A stretch of DNA of 64,000 nucleotides from Hippasteria phrygiana. Lineage: Eukaryota > Echinodermata > Asteroidea > Valvatida > Goniasteridae. Below, in pieces: positions 13,698 to 27,826 of this stretch. The DNA lies in contig JAZGUH010000366.1 of the NCBI GenBank assembly GCA_037893225.1, positions 620,001 through 684,000 on the forward strand, read 5' to 3'. The translations under genes were made by a program, and so were the position numbers. Within the stretch, counting starts at the first letter, position 1, and every line of letters starts with the position of its first letter. The notes under the pieces were generated by a model, which worked only from the letters and a program-made list of their open reading frames with translations, was not told the origin of the DNA and searched no databases.

Positions 13698-15550
13698 ATG
13701 AAATATCAACCAAACACAGTAATGTTGACATGTATGGATAGCTTAGATATGGCGCTACATGTTGCAATTATCGGCGGCTTCTTAGAGTTAACACTTGTGG
13801 AGAAAATTCAAACATCGCAATGTTTATTTTCTACCCGGCCAACATCTGTGTGCATATTACCTTCTATTTATTGCTCCATGCCTGTCAAATTCCCTGGGGT
13901 ATGACTTGCTTTACTCATTCATACTTGCATGAAATATCAACCAAATACAGTAATTTTGACATGTATGGATAGCTTAGATATGGCGCTACATGTTGCAATT
14001 ATCGGCGGATTCTTAGAGTTAACACTTGTGGAGAAAATTCAAACCTCGCAATGTTTATTTTCTTTCCGGCCAACATCTGTGTACATGTTACCGTCTATTT
14101 ATTGCTCCATGCATGTCAAATTCCCTGGGGTATGGACTTGTTTTACTCATTCATAATTGCATGAAATATCAACCAAATTCAGTAATTTTGACATGTATGG
14201 ATAGCTTAGATCTGGCGCTGCATGTTGCAATTATCGGCGGCTTCTTAGAGTTAAAACTTGTGGAGAAAATTCAAACCTCGCAATGTTTATTTTCTTCCCG
14301 GCCACCATCTGTGTGCAGATTACCTTTTATTTATTGCTCCATGCCTGTCAAATTCCCTGGGGTATGGACTTGCTTTACTCATTCATAATTGCATGAAATA
14401 TCAACCAAATGCAGTAATTTTGACATGTATGGATAGCTTAGATCTGGCGCTACATGTTGCAATCATCGGCGGCTTCCTAGAGTTAAAACTTGTGGAGAAA
14501 ATTCAAACCTCGCAATGTTTATTTTCTTTCCGGCCAACATCTGTGTACATGTTACCGTCTATTTATTGCTCCATGCATGTCAAATTCCCTGGGGTATGGA
14601 CTTGTTTTACTCATTCATACTTGCATGAAATATCAACCAAATACAGTAATTTTGACATGTATGGATAGCTTAGATATGGCGCTACATGTTGCAATTATCG
14701 GCGGATTCTTAGAGTTAACACTTGTGGAGAAAATTCAAACCTCGCAATGTTTATTTTCTTCCCGGCCACCATCTGTGTGCAGATTACCTTTTATTTATTG
14801 CTCCATGCCTGTCAAATTCCCTTGGGTATGGACTTGCTTTACTCATTCATAATTGCATGAAATATCAACCAAATGCAGTAATTTTGACATGTATGGATAG
14901 CTTAGATCTGGCGCTACATGTTGCAATTACCGGCGGCTTCTTAGAGTTAAAACTTGTGGAGAAAATTCAAACCTCGCAATGTTTATTTTCTTTCCGGCCA
15001 ACATCTGTGTGCATATTACCTTTTATTTATTGCTCCATGCCTGTCAAATTCCCTGGGGTATGACTTGCTTTACTCATTCATACTTGCATGAAATATCAAC
15101 CAAATACAGTAATTTTGACATGTATGGATAGCTTAGATATGGCGCTACATGTTGCAATTATCGGCGGATTCTTAGAGTTAACACTTGTGGAGAAAATTCA
15201 AACCTCGCAATGTTTATTTTCTTTCCGGCCAACATCTGTGTACATGTTACCGTCTATTTATTGCTCCATGCATGTCAAATTCCCTGGGGTATGGACTTGT
15301 TTTACTCATTCATAATTGCATGAAATATCAACCAAATTCAGTAATTTTGACATGTATGGATAGCTTAGATCTGGCGCTACATGTTGCAATTATCGGCGGC
15401 TTCTTAGAGTTAACACTTGTGGAGAAAATTCAAACCTCGCAATGTTTATTTTCTTCCCGGCCACCATCTGTGTGCAGATTACCTTTTATTTATTGCTCCA
15501 TGCCTGTCAAATTCCCTGGGGTATGACTTGCTTTACTCATTCATAATTGC
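13698..15550 (+). repeat. Eight-monomer HOR type 3 (G E H Jc Eb Cf E Bg), 1853 bp, copy 1
   Basis: The monomers start at 13,698, 13,929, 14,161, 14,393, 14,625, 14,857, 15,088 and 15,320. The G copy has 18C (ACACAG), as in most later G copies. Jc joins the J class to a following Eb through 228C. The same order recurs at 27,827 and 34,776. Confidence 0.92.
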
Positions 15551-15782
15551 ATGAAATATCAACCAAACACAGTAATGTTGACATGTATGGATAGCTTAGA
15601 TATGGCGCTACATGTTGCAATTATCGGCGGCTTCTTAGAGTTAACACTTGTGGAGAAAATTCAAACCTCGCAATGTTTATTTTCTTTCCGGCCAACATCT
15701 GTGTACATGTTACCGTCTATTTATTGCTCCATGCATGTCAAATTCCCTGGGGTATGGACTTGTTTTACTCATTCATAATTGC
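15551..15782 (+). repeat. Chimeric monomer G/Y, 232 bp
   Basis: The 5' part is G-class (18C, 19A, 27G, 52A). From base 117 onward it is Y-class (117C, 136T, 155A, 165G, full 232-bp tail). The switch lies between about base 53 and 117. It sits between HOR type 3 and HOR type 1, as expected for a crossover product. Confidence 0.88.
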
Positions 15783-17634
15783 ATGAAATATCAACCAAAT
15801 TCAGTAATTTTGACATGTATGGATAGCTTAGATCTGGCGCTACATGTTGCAATTATCGGCGGCTTCTTAGAGTTAACACTTGTGGAGAAAATTCAAACCT
15901 CGCAATGTTTATTTTCTTCCCGGCCACCATCTGTGTGCAGATTACCTTTTATTTATTGCTCCATGCCTGTCAAATTCCCTTGGGTATGGACTTGCTTTAC
16001 TCATTCATAATTGCATGAAATATCAACCAAATGCAGTAATTTTGACATGTATGGATAGCTTAGATCTGGCGCTACATGTTGCAATTACCGGCGGCTTCTT
16101 AGAGTTAAAACTTGTGGAGAAAATTCAAACCTCGCAATGTTTATTTTCTTTCCGGCCAACATCTGTGTGCATATTACCTTCTATTTATTGCTCCATGCCT
16201 GTCAAATTCCCTGGGGTATGACTTGCTTTACTCATTCATACTTGCATGAAATATCAACCAAATACAGTAATTTTGACATGTATGGATAGCTTAGATATGG
16301 CGCTACATGTTGCAATTATCGGCGGATTCTTAGAGTTAACACTTGTGGAGAAAATTCAAACCTCGCAATGTTTATTTTCTTTCCGGCCAACATCTGTGTA
16401 CATGTTACCGTCTATTTATTGCTCCATGCATGTCAAATTCCCTGGGGTATGGACTTGTTTTACTCATTCATAATTGCATGAAATATCAACCAAATTCAGT
16501 AATTTTGACATGTATGGATAGCTTAGATCTGGCGCTACATGTTGCAATTATCGGCGGCTTCTTAGAGTTAACACTTGTGGAGAAAATTCAAACCTCGCAA
16601 TGTTTATTTTCTTCCCGGCCACCATCTGTGTGCAGATTACCTTTTATTTATTGCTCCATGCCTGTCAAATTCCCTGGGGTATGACTTGCTTTACTCATTC
16701 ATAATTGCATGAAATATCAACCAAATACAGTAATGTTGACATGTATGGATAGCTTAGATATGGCGCTACATGTTGCAATTATCGGCGGCTTCTTAGAGTT
16801 AACACTTGTGGAGAAAATTCAAACATCGCAATGTTTATTTTCTACCCGGCCAACATCTGTGTGCATATTACCTTCTATTTATTGCTCCATGCCTGTCAAA
16901 TTCCCTGGGGTATGACTTGCTTTACTCATTCATACTTGCATGAAATATCAACCAAATACAGTAATTTTGACATGTATGGATAGCTTAGATATGGCGCTAC
17001 ATGTTGCAATTATCGGCGGATTCTTAGAGTTAACACTTGTGGAGAAAATTCAAACCTCGCAATGTTTATTTTCTTCCCGGCCACCATCTGTGTGCAGATT
17101 ACCTTTTATTTATTGCTCCATGCCTGTCAAATTCCCTTGGGTATGGACTTGCTTTACTCATTCATAATTGCATGAAATATCAACCAAATGCAGTAATTTT
17201 GACATGTATGGATAGCTTAGATCTGGCGCTACATGTTGCAATTACCGGCGGCTTCTTAGAGTTAAAACTTGTGGAGAAAATTCAAACCTCGCAATGTTTA
17301 TTTTCTTTCCGGCCAACATCTGTGTGCATATTACCTTTTATTTATTGCTCCATGCCTGTCAAATTCCCTGGGGTATGACTTGCTTTACTCATTCATACTT
17401 GCATGAAATATCAACCAAATACAGTAATTTTGACATGTATGGATAGCTTAGATATGGCGCTACATGTTGCAATTATCGGCGGATTCTTAGAGTTAACACT
17501 TGTGGAGAAAATTCAAACCTCGCAATGTTTATTTTCTTTCCGGCCAACATCTGTGTACATGTTACCGTCTATTTATTGCTCCATGCATGTCAAATTCCCT
17601 GGGGTATGGACTTGTTTTACTCATTCATAATTGC
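15783..17634 (+). repeat. Eight-monomer HOR type 1, 1852 bp, copy 3
   Basis: The monomers start at 15,783, 16,015, 16,246, 16,478, 16,709, 16,940, 17,172 and 17,403, in the order B C E Bg G Eb Cf E. It is followed by Yi, exactly as copy 1 is at 6288. Confidence 0.92.
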
Positions 17635-18098
17635 ATGAAATATCAACCAAATTCAGTAATTTTGACATGTATGGATAGCTTAGATCTGGCGCTACATGTT
17701 GCAATTATCGGCGGCTTCTTAGAGTTAACACTTGTGGAGAAAATTCAAACCTCGCAATGTATATTTTCTTTCCGGCCAACATCTGTGTACATGTTACCGT
17801 CTATTTATTGCTCCATGCATGTCAAATTCCCTGGGGTATGGACTTGTTTTACTCATTCATAATTGCATGAAATATCAACCAAATTCAGTAATTTTGACAT
17901 GTATGGATAGCTTAGATCTGGCGCTACATGTTGCAATTATCGGCGGCTTCTTAGAGTTAACACTTGTGGAGAAAATTCAAACCTCGCAATGTTTATTTTC
18001 TTTCCGGCCAACATCTGTGTACATGTTACCGTCTATTTATTGCTCCATGCATGTCAAATTCCCTGGGGTATGGACTTGTTTTACTCATTAATAATTGC
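17635..18098 (+). repeat. Two monomers (Yi Ya) before ten-monomer HOR
   Basis: Yi at 17,635 carries 127A and Ya at 17,867 carries 224A. Both marks also occur inside the ten-monomer HOR that follows, so this pair may be a remnant of an additional HOR copy. Confidence 0.85.
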
Positions 18099-20415
18099 AT
18101 GAAATATCAACCAAATTCAGTAATTTTGACATGTATGGATAGCTTAGATCTGGCGCTACATGTTGCAATTATCGGCGGCTTCTTAGAGTTAACACTTGTG
18201 GAGAAAATTCAAACCTCGCAATGTTTATTTTCTTCCCGGCCACCATCTGTGTGCAGATTACCTTTCATTTATTGCTCCATGCCTGTCAAATTCCCTTGGG
18301 TATGGACTTGCTTTACTCATTCATAATTGCATGAAATATCAACCAAATGCAGTAATTTTGACATGTATGGATAGCTTAGATCTGGCGCTACATGTTGCAA
18401 TTACCGGCGGCTTCTTAGAGTTAAAACTTGTGGAGAAAATTCAAACCTCGCAATGTTTATTTTCTTCCCGGCCAACATATGTGTGCATATTACCTTCTAT
18501 TTATTGCTCCATGCCTGTCAAATTCCCTGGGTATGACTTGCTTTACTCATTCATAATTGCATAAAATATCAACCAAATACAGTAATTTTGACATGTTTGG
18601 ATAGCTTAGATATGGCGCTACATGTTGCAATTATCGGCGGCTTCTTAGAGTTAAAACTTGTGGAGAAAATTCAAACCTCGCAATGTTTATTTTCTTTCCG
18701 GCCAACATCTGTGTACATGTTACCGTCTATTTATTGCTCCATGCATGTCAAATTCCCTGGGGTATGGACTTGTTTTACTCATTCATAATTGCATGAAATA
18801 TCAACCAAATTCAGTAATTTTGACATGTATGGATAGCTTAGATCTGGCGCTACATGTTGCAATTATCGGCGGCTTCTTAGAGTTAACACTTGTGGAGAAA
18901 ATTCAAACCTCGCAATGTTTATTTTCTTTCCGGCCAACATCTGTGTACATGTTACCGTCTATTTATTGCTCCATGCATGTCAAATTCCCTGGGGTATGGA
19001 CTTGTTTTACTCATTAATAATTGCATGAAATATCAACCAAATTCAGTAATTTTGACATGTATGGATAGCTTAGATATGGCGCTACATGTTGCAATTATCG
19101 GCGGCTTCTTAGAGTTAAAACTTGTGGAGAAAATTCAAACATCGCAATATTTATTTTCTTTCCGGCCAACATCTGTGTACATGTTACCGTCTATTTATTG
19201 CTCCATGCATGTCAAATTCCCTGGGGTATGGACTTGTTTTACTCATTCATAATTGCATGAAATATCAACCAAATTCAGTAATTTTGACATGTATGGATAG
19301 CTTAGATCTGGCGCTACATGTTGCAATTATCGGCGGCTTCTTAGAGTTAACACTTGTGGAGAAAATTCAAACCTCGCAATGTTTATTTTCTTCCCGGCCA
19401 CCATCTGTGTGCAGATTACCTTTTATTTATTGCTCCATGCCTGTCAAATTCCCTTGGGTATGGACTTGCTTTACTCATTCATAATTGCATGAAATATCAA
19501 CCAAATGCAGTAATTTTGACATGTATGGATAGCTTAGATCTGGCGCTACATGTTGCAATTACCGGCGGCTTCTTAGAGTTAAAACTTGTGGAGAAAATTC
19601 AAACCTCGCAATGTTTATTTTCTTTCCGGCCAACATCTGTGTGCATATTACCTTCTATTTATTGCTCCATGCATGTCAAATTCCCTGGGGTATGACTTGC
19701 TTTACTCATTCATAATTGCATGAAATATCAACCAAATACAGTAATTTTGACATGTATGGATAGCTTAGATATGGCGCTACATGTTGCAATTATCGGCGGC
19801 TTCTTAGAGTTAAAACTTGTGGAGAAAATTCAAACCTCGCAATATTTATTTTCTTTCCGGCCAACATCTGTGTACATGTTACTGTCTATTTATTGCTCCA
19901 TGCATGTCAAATTCCCTGGGGTATGGACTTGTTTTACTCATTCATAATTGCATGAAATATCAACCAAATTCAGTAATTTTGACATGTATGGATAGCTTAG
20001 ATCTGGCGCTACATGTTGCAATTATCGGCGGCTTCTTAGAGTTAACACTTGTGGAGAAAATTCAAACCTCGCAATGTATATTTTCTTTCCGGCCAACATC
20101 TGTGTACATGTTACCGTCTATTTATTGCTCCATGCATGTCAAATTCCCTGGGGTATGGACTTGTTTTACTCATTCATAATTGCATGAAATATCAACCAAA
20201 TTCAGTAATTTTGACATGTATGGATAGCTTAGATCTGGCGCTACATGTTGCAATTATCGGCGGCTTCTTAGAGTTAACACTTGTGGAGAAAATTCAAACC
20301 TCGCAATGTTTATTTTCTTTCCGGCCAACATCTGTGTACATGTTACCGTCTATTTATTGCTCCATGCATGTCAAATTCCCTGGGGTATGGACTTGTTTTA
20401 CTCATTCATAATTGC
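18099..20415 (+). repeat. Ten-monomer HOR (Bf C230 Dt Ya Vh B Ch V Yi Y), 2317 bp, copy 1
   Basis: The monomers start at 18,099, 18,331, 18,561, 18,793, 19,025, 19,257, 19,489, 19,720, 19,952 and 20,184. The 18,331 copy is 230 bp long and has a private 149A. Other copies are at 30,143, 32,460 (nine monomers) and 40,104. Together with the three monomers that follow (Bq, P, Z), the segment 18,099-21,110 matches 40,104-43,115. Confidence 0.93.
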
Positions 20416-20878
20416 ATGAAATATCAACCAAATTCAGTAATTTTGACATGTATGGATAGCTTAGATCTGGCGCTACATGTTGCAATTATCGGCGGCTTCT
20501 TAGAGTTAACACTTGTGGAGAAAATTCAAACCTCGCAATGTTTATTTTCTTCCCGGCCACAATCTGTGTGCAGATTTCCTTTTATTTATTGCTCCATGCC
20601 TGTCAAATTCCCTTGGGTATGGACTTGCGTTACTCATTCATAATTGCATGAAATATCAACCAAATGCAGTAATTTTGACATGTATGGATAGCTTAGATCT
20701 GGCGCTACATGTTGCAATTACCGGCGGCTTCTTAGAGTTAAAACTTGTGGAGAAAATTCAAACCTCGCAATGTTTATTTTCTTCCCGGCCACCATCTGTG
20801 TGCAGATTACCTTCTATTTATTGCTCCATGCCTGTCAAATTCCCTGGGGTATGACTTGCTTTACTCATTCATAATTGC
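20416..20878 (+). repeat. Isolated Bq-P pair inside domain 1
   Basis: Bq at 20,416 has 146A and 214G, marks otherwise found only after position 38,946. It also has a private 162T. P at 20,648 is the domain 2 partner. The pair ties this point of domain 1 to domain 2. Confidence 0.9.
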
Positions 20879-22731
20879 ATGAAATATCAACCAAATGCAG
20901 TAATTTTGACATGTATGGATAGCTTAGATCTGGCGCTACATGTTGCAATTACCGGCGGCTTCTTAGAGTTAACACTTGTGGAGAAAATTCAAACCTCGCA
21001 ATATTTATTTTCTTTCCGGCCAACATCTGTGTACATGTTACTGTCTATTTATTGCTCCATGCATGTCAAATTCCCTGGGGTATGGACTTGTTTTACTCAT
21101 TCATAATTGCATGAAATATCAACCAAATTCAGTAATTTTGACATGTATGGATAGCTTAGATCTGGCGCTACATGTTGCAATTACCGGCGGCTTCTTAGAG
21201 TTAAAACTTGTGGAGAAAATTCAAACCTCGCAATGTTTATTTTCTTTCCGGCCAACATCTGTGTGCATATTACCTTCTATTTATTGCTCCATGCCTGTCA
21301 AATTCCCTGGGGTATGACTTGCTTTACTCATTCATACTTGCATGAAATATCAACCAAATACAGTAATTTTGACATGTATGGATAGCTTAGATATGGCGCT
21401 ACATGTTGCAATTATCGGCGGATTCTTAGAGTTAACACTTGTGGAGAAAATTCAAACCTCGCAATGTTTATTTTCTTTCCGGCCAACATCTGTGTACATG
21501 TTACCGTCTATTTATTGCTCCATGCATGTCAAATTCCCTGGGGTATGGACTTGTTTTACTCATTCATAATTGCATGAAATATCAACCAAATTCAGTAATT
21601 TTGACATGTATGGATAGCTTAGATCTGGCGCTACATGTTGCAATTATCGGCGGCTTCTTAGAGTTAACACTTGTGGAGAAAATTCAAACCTCGCAATGTT
21701 TATTTTCTTCCCGGCCACCATCTGTGTGCAGATTACCTTTTATTTATTGCTCCATGCCTGTCAAATTCCCTGGGGTATGACTTGCTTTACTCATTCATAA
21801 TTGCATGAAATATCAACCAAATACAGTAATGTTGACATGTATGGATAGCTTAGATATGGCGCTACATGTTGCAATTATCGGCGGCTTCTTAGAGTTAACA
21901 CTTGTGGAGAAAATTCAAACATCGCAATGTTTATTTTCTACCCGGCCAACATCTGTGTGCATATTACCTTCTATTTATTGCTCCATGCCTGTCAAATTCC
22001 CTGGGGTATGACTTGCTTTACTCATTCATACTTGCATGAAATATCAACCAAATACAGTAATTTTGACATGTATGGATAGCTTAGATATGGCGCTACATGT
22101 TGCAATTATCGGCGGATTCTTAGAGTTAACACTTGTGGAGAAAATTCAAACCTCGCAATGTTTATTTTCTTTCCGGCCAACATCTGTGTACATGTTACCG
22201 TCTATTTATTGCTCCATGCATGTCAAATTCCCTGGGGTATGGACTTGTTTTACTCATTCATAATTGCATGAAATATCAACCAAATTCAGTAATTTTGACA
22301 TGTATGGATAGCTTAGATCTGGCGCTGCATGTTGCAATTATCGGCGGCTTCTTAGAGTTAAAACTTGTGGAGAAAATTCAAACCTCGCAATGTTTATTTT
22401 CTTCCCGGCCACCATCTGTGTGCAGATTACCTTTTATTTATTGCTCCATGCCTGTCAAATTCCCTGGGGTATGGACTTGCTTTACTCATTCATAATTGCA
22501 TGAAATATCAACCAAATGCAGTAATTTTGACATGTATGGATAGCTTAGATCTGGCGCTACATGTTGCAATCATCGGCGGCTTCCTAGAGTTAAAACTTGT
22601 GGAGAAAATTCAAACCTCGCAATGTTTATTTTCTTTCCGGCCAACATCTGTGTACATGTTACCGTCTATTTATTGCTCCATGCATGTCAAATTCCCTGGG
22701 GTATGGACTTGTTTTACTCATTCATAATTGC
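20879..22731 (+). repeat. Eight-monomer block (Z Cs E Bg G E H J), 1853 bp
   Basis: The monomers start at 20,879, 21,111, 21,342, 21,574, 21,805, 22,036, 22,268 and 22,500. It corresponds to 6982-8834 monomer by monomer, except that the fourth is an ordinary Bg here and the Bg' hybrid there. Confidence 0.9.
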
Positions 22732-24353
22732 ATGAAATATCAACCAAATTCAGTAATTTTGACATGTATGGATAGCTTAGATCTGGCGCTACATGTTGCA
22801 ATTATCGGCGGCTTCTTAGAGTTAACACTTGTGGAGAAAATTCAAACCTCGCAATGTTTATTTTCTTCCCGGCCACCATCTGTGTGCAGATTACCTTTTA
22901 TTTATTGCTCCATGCCTGTCAAATTCCCTTGGGTATGGACTTGCTTTACTCATTCATAATTGCATGAAATATCAACCAAATGCAGTAATTTTGACATGTA
23001 TGGATAGCTTAGATCTGGCGCTACATGTTGCAATTACCGGCGGCTTCTTAGAGTTAAAACTTGTGGAGAAAATTCAAACCTCGCAATGTTTATTTTCTTT
23101 CCGGCCAACATCTGTGTGCATATTACCTTCTATTTATTGCTCCATGCCTGTCAAATTCCCTGGGGTATGGACTTGCTTTACTCATTCATACTTGCATGAA
23201 ATATCAACCAAATACAGTAATTTTGACATGTATGGGTAGCTTAGATATGGCGCTACATGTTGCAATTATCGGCGGATTCTTAGAGTTAACACTTGTGGAG
23301 AAAATTCAAACCTCGCAATGTTTATTTTCTTTCCGGCCAACATCTGTGTACATGTTACCGTCTATTTATTGCTCCATGCATGTCAAATTCCCTGGGGTAT
23401 GGACTTGTTTTACTCATTCATAATTGCATGAAATATCAACCAAATGCAGTAATTTTGACATGTATGGATAGCTTAGATCTGGCGCTACATGTTGCAATCA
23501 TCGGCGGCTTCTTAGAGTTAAAACTTGTGGAGAAAATTCAAACCTCGCAATGTTTATTTTCTTCCCGGCCACCATCTGTGTGCAGATTACCTTTTATTTA
23601 TTGCTCCATGCCTGTCAAATTCCCTTGGGTATGGACTTGCTTTACTCATTCATAATTGCATGAAATATCAACCAAATGCAGTAATTTTGACATGTATGGA
23701 TAGCTTAGATCTGGCGCTACATGTTGCAATTACCGGCGGCTTCTTAGAGTTAAAACTTGTGGAGAAAATTCAAACCTCGCAATGTTTATTTTCTTTCCGG
23801 CCAACATCTGTGTGCATATTACCTTCTATTTATTGCTCCATGCCTGTCAAATTCCCTGGGGTATGACTTGCTTTACTCATTCATACTTGCATGAAATATC
23901 AACCAAATACAGTAATTTTGATATGTATGGATAGCTTAGATATGGCGCTACATGTTGCAATTATCGGCGGATTCTTAGAGTTAACACTTGTGGAGAAAAT
24001 TCAAACCTCGCAATGTTTATTTTCTTTCCGGCCAACATCTGTGTACATGTTACCGTCTATTTATTGCTCCATGCATGTCAAATTCCCTGGGGTATGGACT
24101 TGTTTTACTCATTCATAATTGCATGAAATATCAACCAAATGCAGTAATTTTGACATGTATGTATAGCTTAGATCTGGCGCTACATGTTGCAATTACCGGC
24201 GGCTTCTTAGAGTTAAAACTTGTGGAGAAAATTCAAACCTCGCAATGTTTATTTTCTTTCCGGCCAACATCTGTGTGCATATTACCTTCTATTTATTGCT
24301 CCATGCCTGTCAAATTCCCTGGGGTATGACTTGCTTTACTCATTCATACTTGC
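22732..24353 (+). repeat. Seven-monomer block (B Cw E Bk C Ei Cy), 1622 bp
   Basis: The monomers start at 22,732, 22,964, 23,196, 23,428, 23,660, 23,891 and 24,123. It matches 2582-4203 except for its first monomer. The E copy at 23,196 has a private 41G. The shared rare marks 32T and 40T in the last two monomers argue for copying of the whole block. Confidence 0.9.
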
Positions 24354-25510
24354 ATGAAATATCAACCAAATACAGTAATTTTGACATGTATGGATAGCTT
24401 AGATATGGCGCTACATGTTGCAATTATCGGCGGATTCTTAGAGTTAACACTTGTGGAGAAAATTCAAACCTCGCAATGTTTATTTTCTTTCCGGCCAACA
24501 TCTGTGTACATGTTACCGTCTATTTATTGCTCCATGCATGTCAAATTCCCTGGGGTATGGACTTGTTTTACTCATTCATAATTGCATGAAATATCAACCA
24601 AATTCAGTAATTTTGACATGTATGGATAGCTTAGATCTGGCGCTACATGTTGCAATTATCGGCGGCTTCTTAGAGTTAACACTTGTGGAGAAAATTCAAA
24701 CCTCGCAATGTTTATTTTCTTCCCGGCCACCATCTGTGTGCAGATTACCTTTTATTTATTGCTCCATGCCTGTCAAATTCCCTGGGGTATGACTTGCTTT
24801 ACTCATTCATAATTGCATGAAATATCAACCAAATACAGTAATGTTGACATGTATGGATAGCTTAGATATGGCGCTACATGTTGCAATTATCGGCGGCTTC
24901 TTAGAGTTAACACTTGTGGAGAAAATTCAAACATCGCAATGTTTATTTTCTACCCGGCCAACATCTGTGTGCATATTACCTTCTATTTATTGCTCCATGC
25001 CTGTCAAATTCCCTGGGGTATGACTTGCTTTACTCATTCATACTTGCATGAAATATCAACCAAATACAGTAATTTTGACATGTATGGATAGCTTAGATAT
25101 GGCGCTACATGTTGCAATTATCGGCGGATTCTTAGAGTTAACACTTGTGGAGAAAATTCAAACCTCGCAATGTTTATTTTCTTCCCGGCCACCATCTGTG
25201 TGCAGATTACCTTTTATTTATTGCTCCATGCCTGTCAAATTCCCTTGGGTATGGACTTGCTTTACTCATTCATAATTGCATGAAATATCAACCAAATGCA
25301 GTAATTTTGACATGTATGGATAGCTTAGATCTGGCGCTACATGTTGCAATTACCGGCGGCTTCTTAGAGTTAAAACTTGTGGAGAAAATTCAAACCTCGC
25401 AATGTTTATTTTCTTTCCGGCCAACATCTGTGTGCATATTACCTTTTATTTATTGCTCCATGCCTGTCAAATTCCCTGGGGTATGACTTGCTTTACTCAT
25501 TCATACTTGC
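24354..25510 (+). repeat. Five-monomer partial HOR type 1 (E Bg G Eb Cf), 1157 bp
   Basis: The monomers start at 24,354, 24,586, 24,817, 25,048 and 25,280. They match monomers 3-7 of HOR type 1. The leading Ei-B-C found after Cy in the 4204 and 11,614 blocks is absent here, which fits deletion of three monomers. Confidence 0.88.
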
Positions 25511-26205
25511 ATGAAATATCAACCAAATACAGTAATTTTGACATGTATGGATAGCTTAGATATGGCGCTACATGTTGCAATTATCGGCGGATTCTTAGAG
25601 TTAACACTTGTGGAGAAAATTCAAACCTCGCAATGTTTATTTTCTTTCCGGCCAACATCTGTGTACATGTTACCGTCTATTTATTGCTCCATGCATGTCA
25701 AATTCCCTGGGGTATGGACTTGTTTTACTCATTCATAATTGCATGAAATATCAACCAAATTCAGTAATTTTGACATGTATGGATAGCTTAGATCTGGCGC
25801 TACATGTTGCAATTATCGGCGGCTTCTTAGAGTTAACACTTGTGGAGAAAATTCAAACCTCGCAATGTTTATTTTCTTCCCGGCCACCATCTGTGTGCAG
25901 ATTACCTTTTATTTATTGCTCCATGCCTGTCAAATTCCCTGGGGTATGACTTGCTTTACTCATTCATAATTGCATGAAATATCAACCAAACACAGTAATG
26001 TTGACATGTATGGATAGCTTAGATATGGCGCTACATGTTGCAATTATCGGCGGCTTCTTAGAGTTAACACTTGTGGAGAAAATTCAAACATCGCAATGTT
26101 TATTTTCTACCCGGCCAACATCTGTGTGCATATTACCTTCTATTTATTGCTCCATGCCTGTCAAATTCCCTGGGGTATGGACTTGCTTTACTCATTCATA
26201 ATTGC
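25511..26205 (+). repeat. Three monomers (E Bg G with 232-bp tail), 695 bp
   Basis: The monomers start at 25,511, 25,743 and 25,974. The G copy ends with the 232-bp tail and 228A, unlike every other G of standard length (231 bp, 228C). It is joined directly to J, so the H monomer that should precede J is missing while an H-like tail remains. That is a recombination signature. Confidence 0.88.
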
Positions 26206-27363
26206 ATGAAATATCAACCAAATGCAGTAATTTTGACATGTATGGATAGCTTAGATCTGGCGCTACATGTTGCAATCATCGGCGGCTTCCTAGAGTTAAA
26301 ACTTGTGGAGAAAATTCAAACCTCGCAATGTTTATTTTCTTTCCGGCCAACATCTGTGTACATGTTACCGTCTATTTATTGCTCCATGCATGTCAAATTC
26401 CCTGGGGTATGGACTTGTTTTACTCATTCATACTTGCATGAAATATCAACCAAATACAGTAATTTTGACATGTATGGATAGCTTAGATATGGCGCTACAT
26501 GTTGCAATTATCGGCGGATTCTTAGAGTTAACACTTGTGGAGAAAATTCAAACCTCGCAATGTTTATTTTCTTCCCGGCCACCATCTGTGTGCAGATTAC
26601 CTTTTATTTATTGCTCCATGCCTGTCAAATTCCCTTGGGTATGGACTTGCTTTACTCATTCATAATTGCATGAAATATCAACCAAATGCAGTAATTTTGA
26701 CATGTATGGATAGCTTAGATCTGGCGCTACATGTTGCAATTACCGGCGGCTTCTTAGAGTTAAAACTTGTGGAGAAAATTCAAACCTCGCAATGTTTATT
26801 TTCTTTCCGGCCAACATCTGTGTGCATATTACCTTTTATTTATTGCTCCATGCCTGTCAAATTCCCTGGGGTATGACTTGCTTTACTCATTCATACTTGC
26901 ATGAAATATCAACCAAATACAGTAATTTTGACATGTATGGATAGCTTAGATATGGCGCTACATGTTGCAATTATCGGCGGATTCTTAGAGTTAACACTTG
27001 TGGAGAAAATTCAAACCTCGCAATGTTTATTTTCTTTCCGGCCAACATCTGTGTACATGTTACCGTCTATTTATTGCTCCATGCATGTCAAATTCCCTGG
27101 GGTATGGACTTGTTTTACTCATTCATAATTGCATGAAATATCAACCAAATTCAGTAATTTTGACATGTATGGATAGCTTAGATCTGGCGCTACATGTTGC
27201 AATTATCGGCGGCTTCTTAGAGTTAACACTTGTGGAGAAAATTCAAACCTCGCAATGTTTATTTTCTTCCCGGCCACCATCTGTGTGCAGATTACCTTTC
27301 ATTTATTGCTCCATGCCTGTCAAATTCCCTGGGGTATGACTTGCTTTACTCATTCATACTTGC
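26206..27363 (+). repeat. Five-monomer module (Jc Eb Cf E Bg), 1158 bp
   Basis: The monomers start at 26,206, 26,438, 26,670, 26,901 and 27,133. It is the second part of HOR type 3. The 27,133 Bg copy differs by 168C and by 228C leading into E. Confidence 0.88.
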
Positions 27364-27826
27364 ATGAAATATCAACCAAATACAGTAATTTTGACATGTA
27401 TGGATAGCTTAGATATGGCGCTACATGTTGCAATTATCGGCGGATTCTTAGAGTTAACACTTGTGGAGAAAATTCAAACCTCGCAATGTTTATTTTCTTT
27501 CCGGCCAACATCTGTGTACATGTTACCGTCTATTTATTGCTCCATGCATGTCAAATTCCCTGGGGTATGGACTTGTTTTACTCATTCATAATTGCATGAA
27601 ATATCAACCAAATTCAGTAATTTTGACATGTATGGATAGCTTAGATCTGGCGCTACATGTTGCAATTATCGGCGGCTTCTTAGAGTTAACACTTGTGGAG
27701 AAAATTCAAACCTCGCAATGTTTATTTTCTTCCCGGCCACCATCTGTGTGCAGATTACCTTTTATTTATTGCTCCATGCCTGTCAAATTCCCTGGGGTAT
27801 GACTTGCTTTACTCATTCATAATTGC
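27364..27826 (+). repeat. Two monomers (E Bg) before HOR type 3
   Basis: E at 27,364 and Bg at 27,596 repeat the last two monomers of the preceding module, a two-monomer (463-bp) local duplication. Confidence 0.87.
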
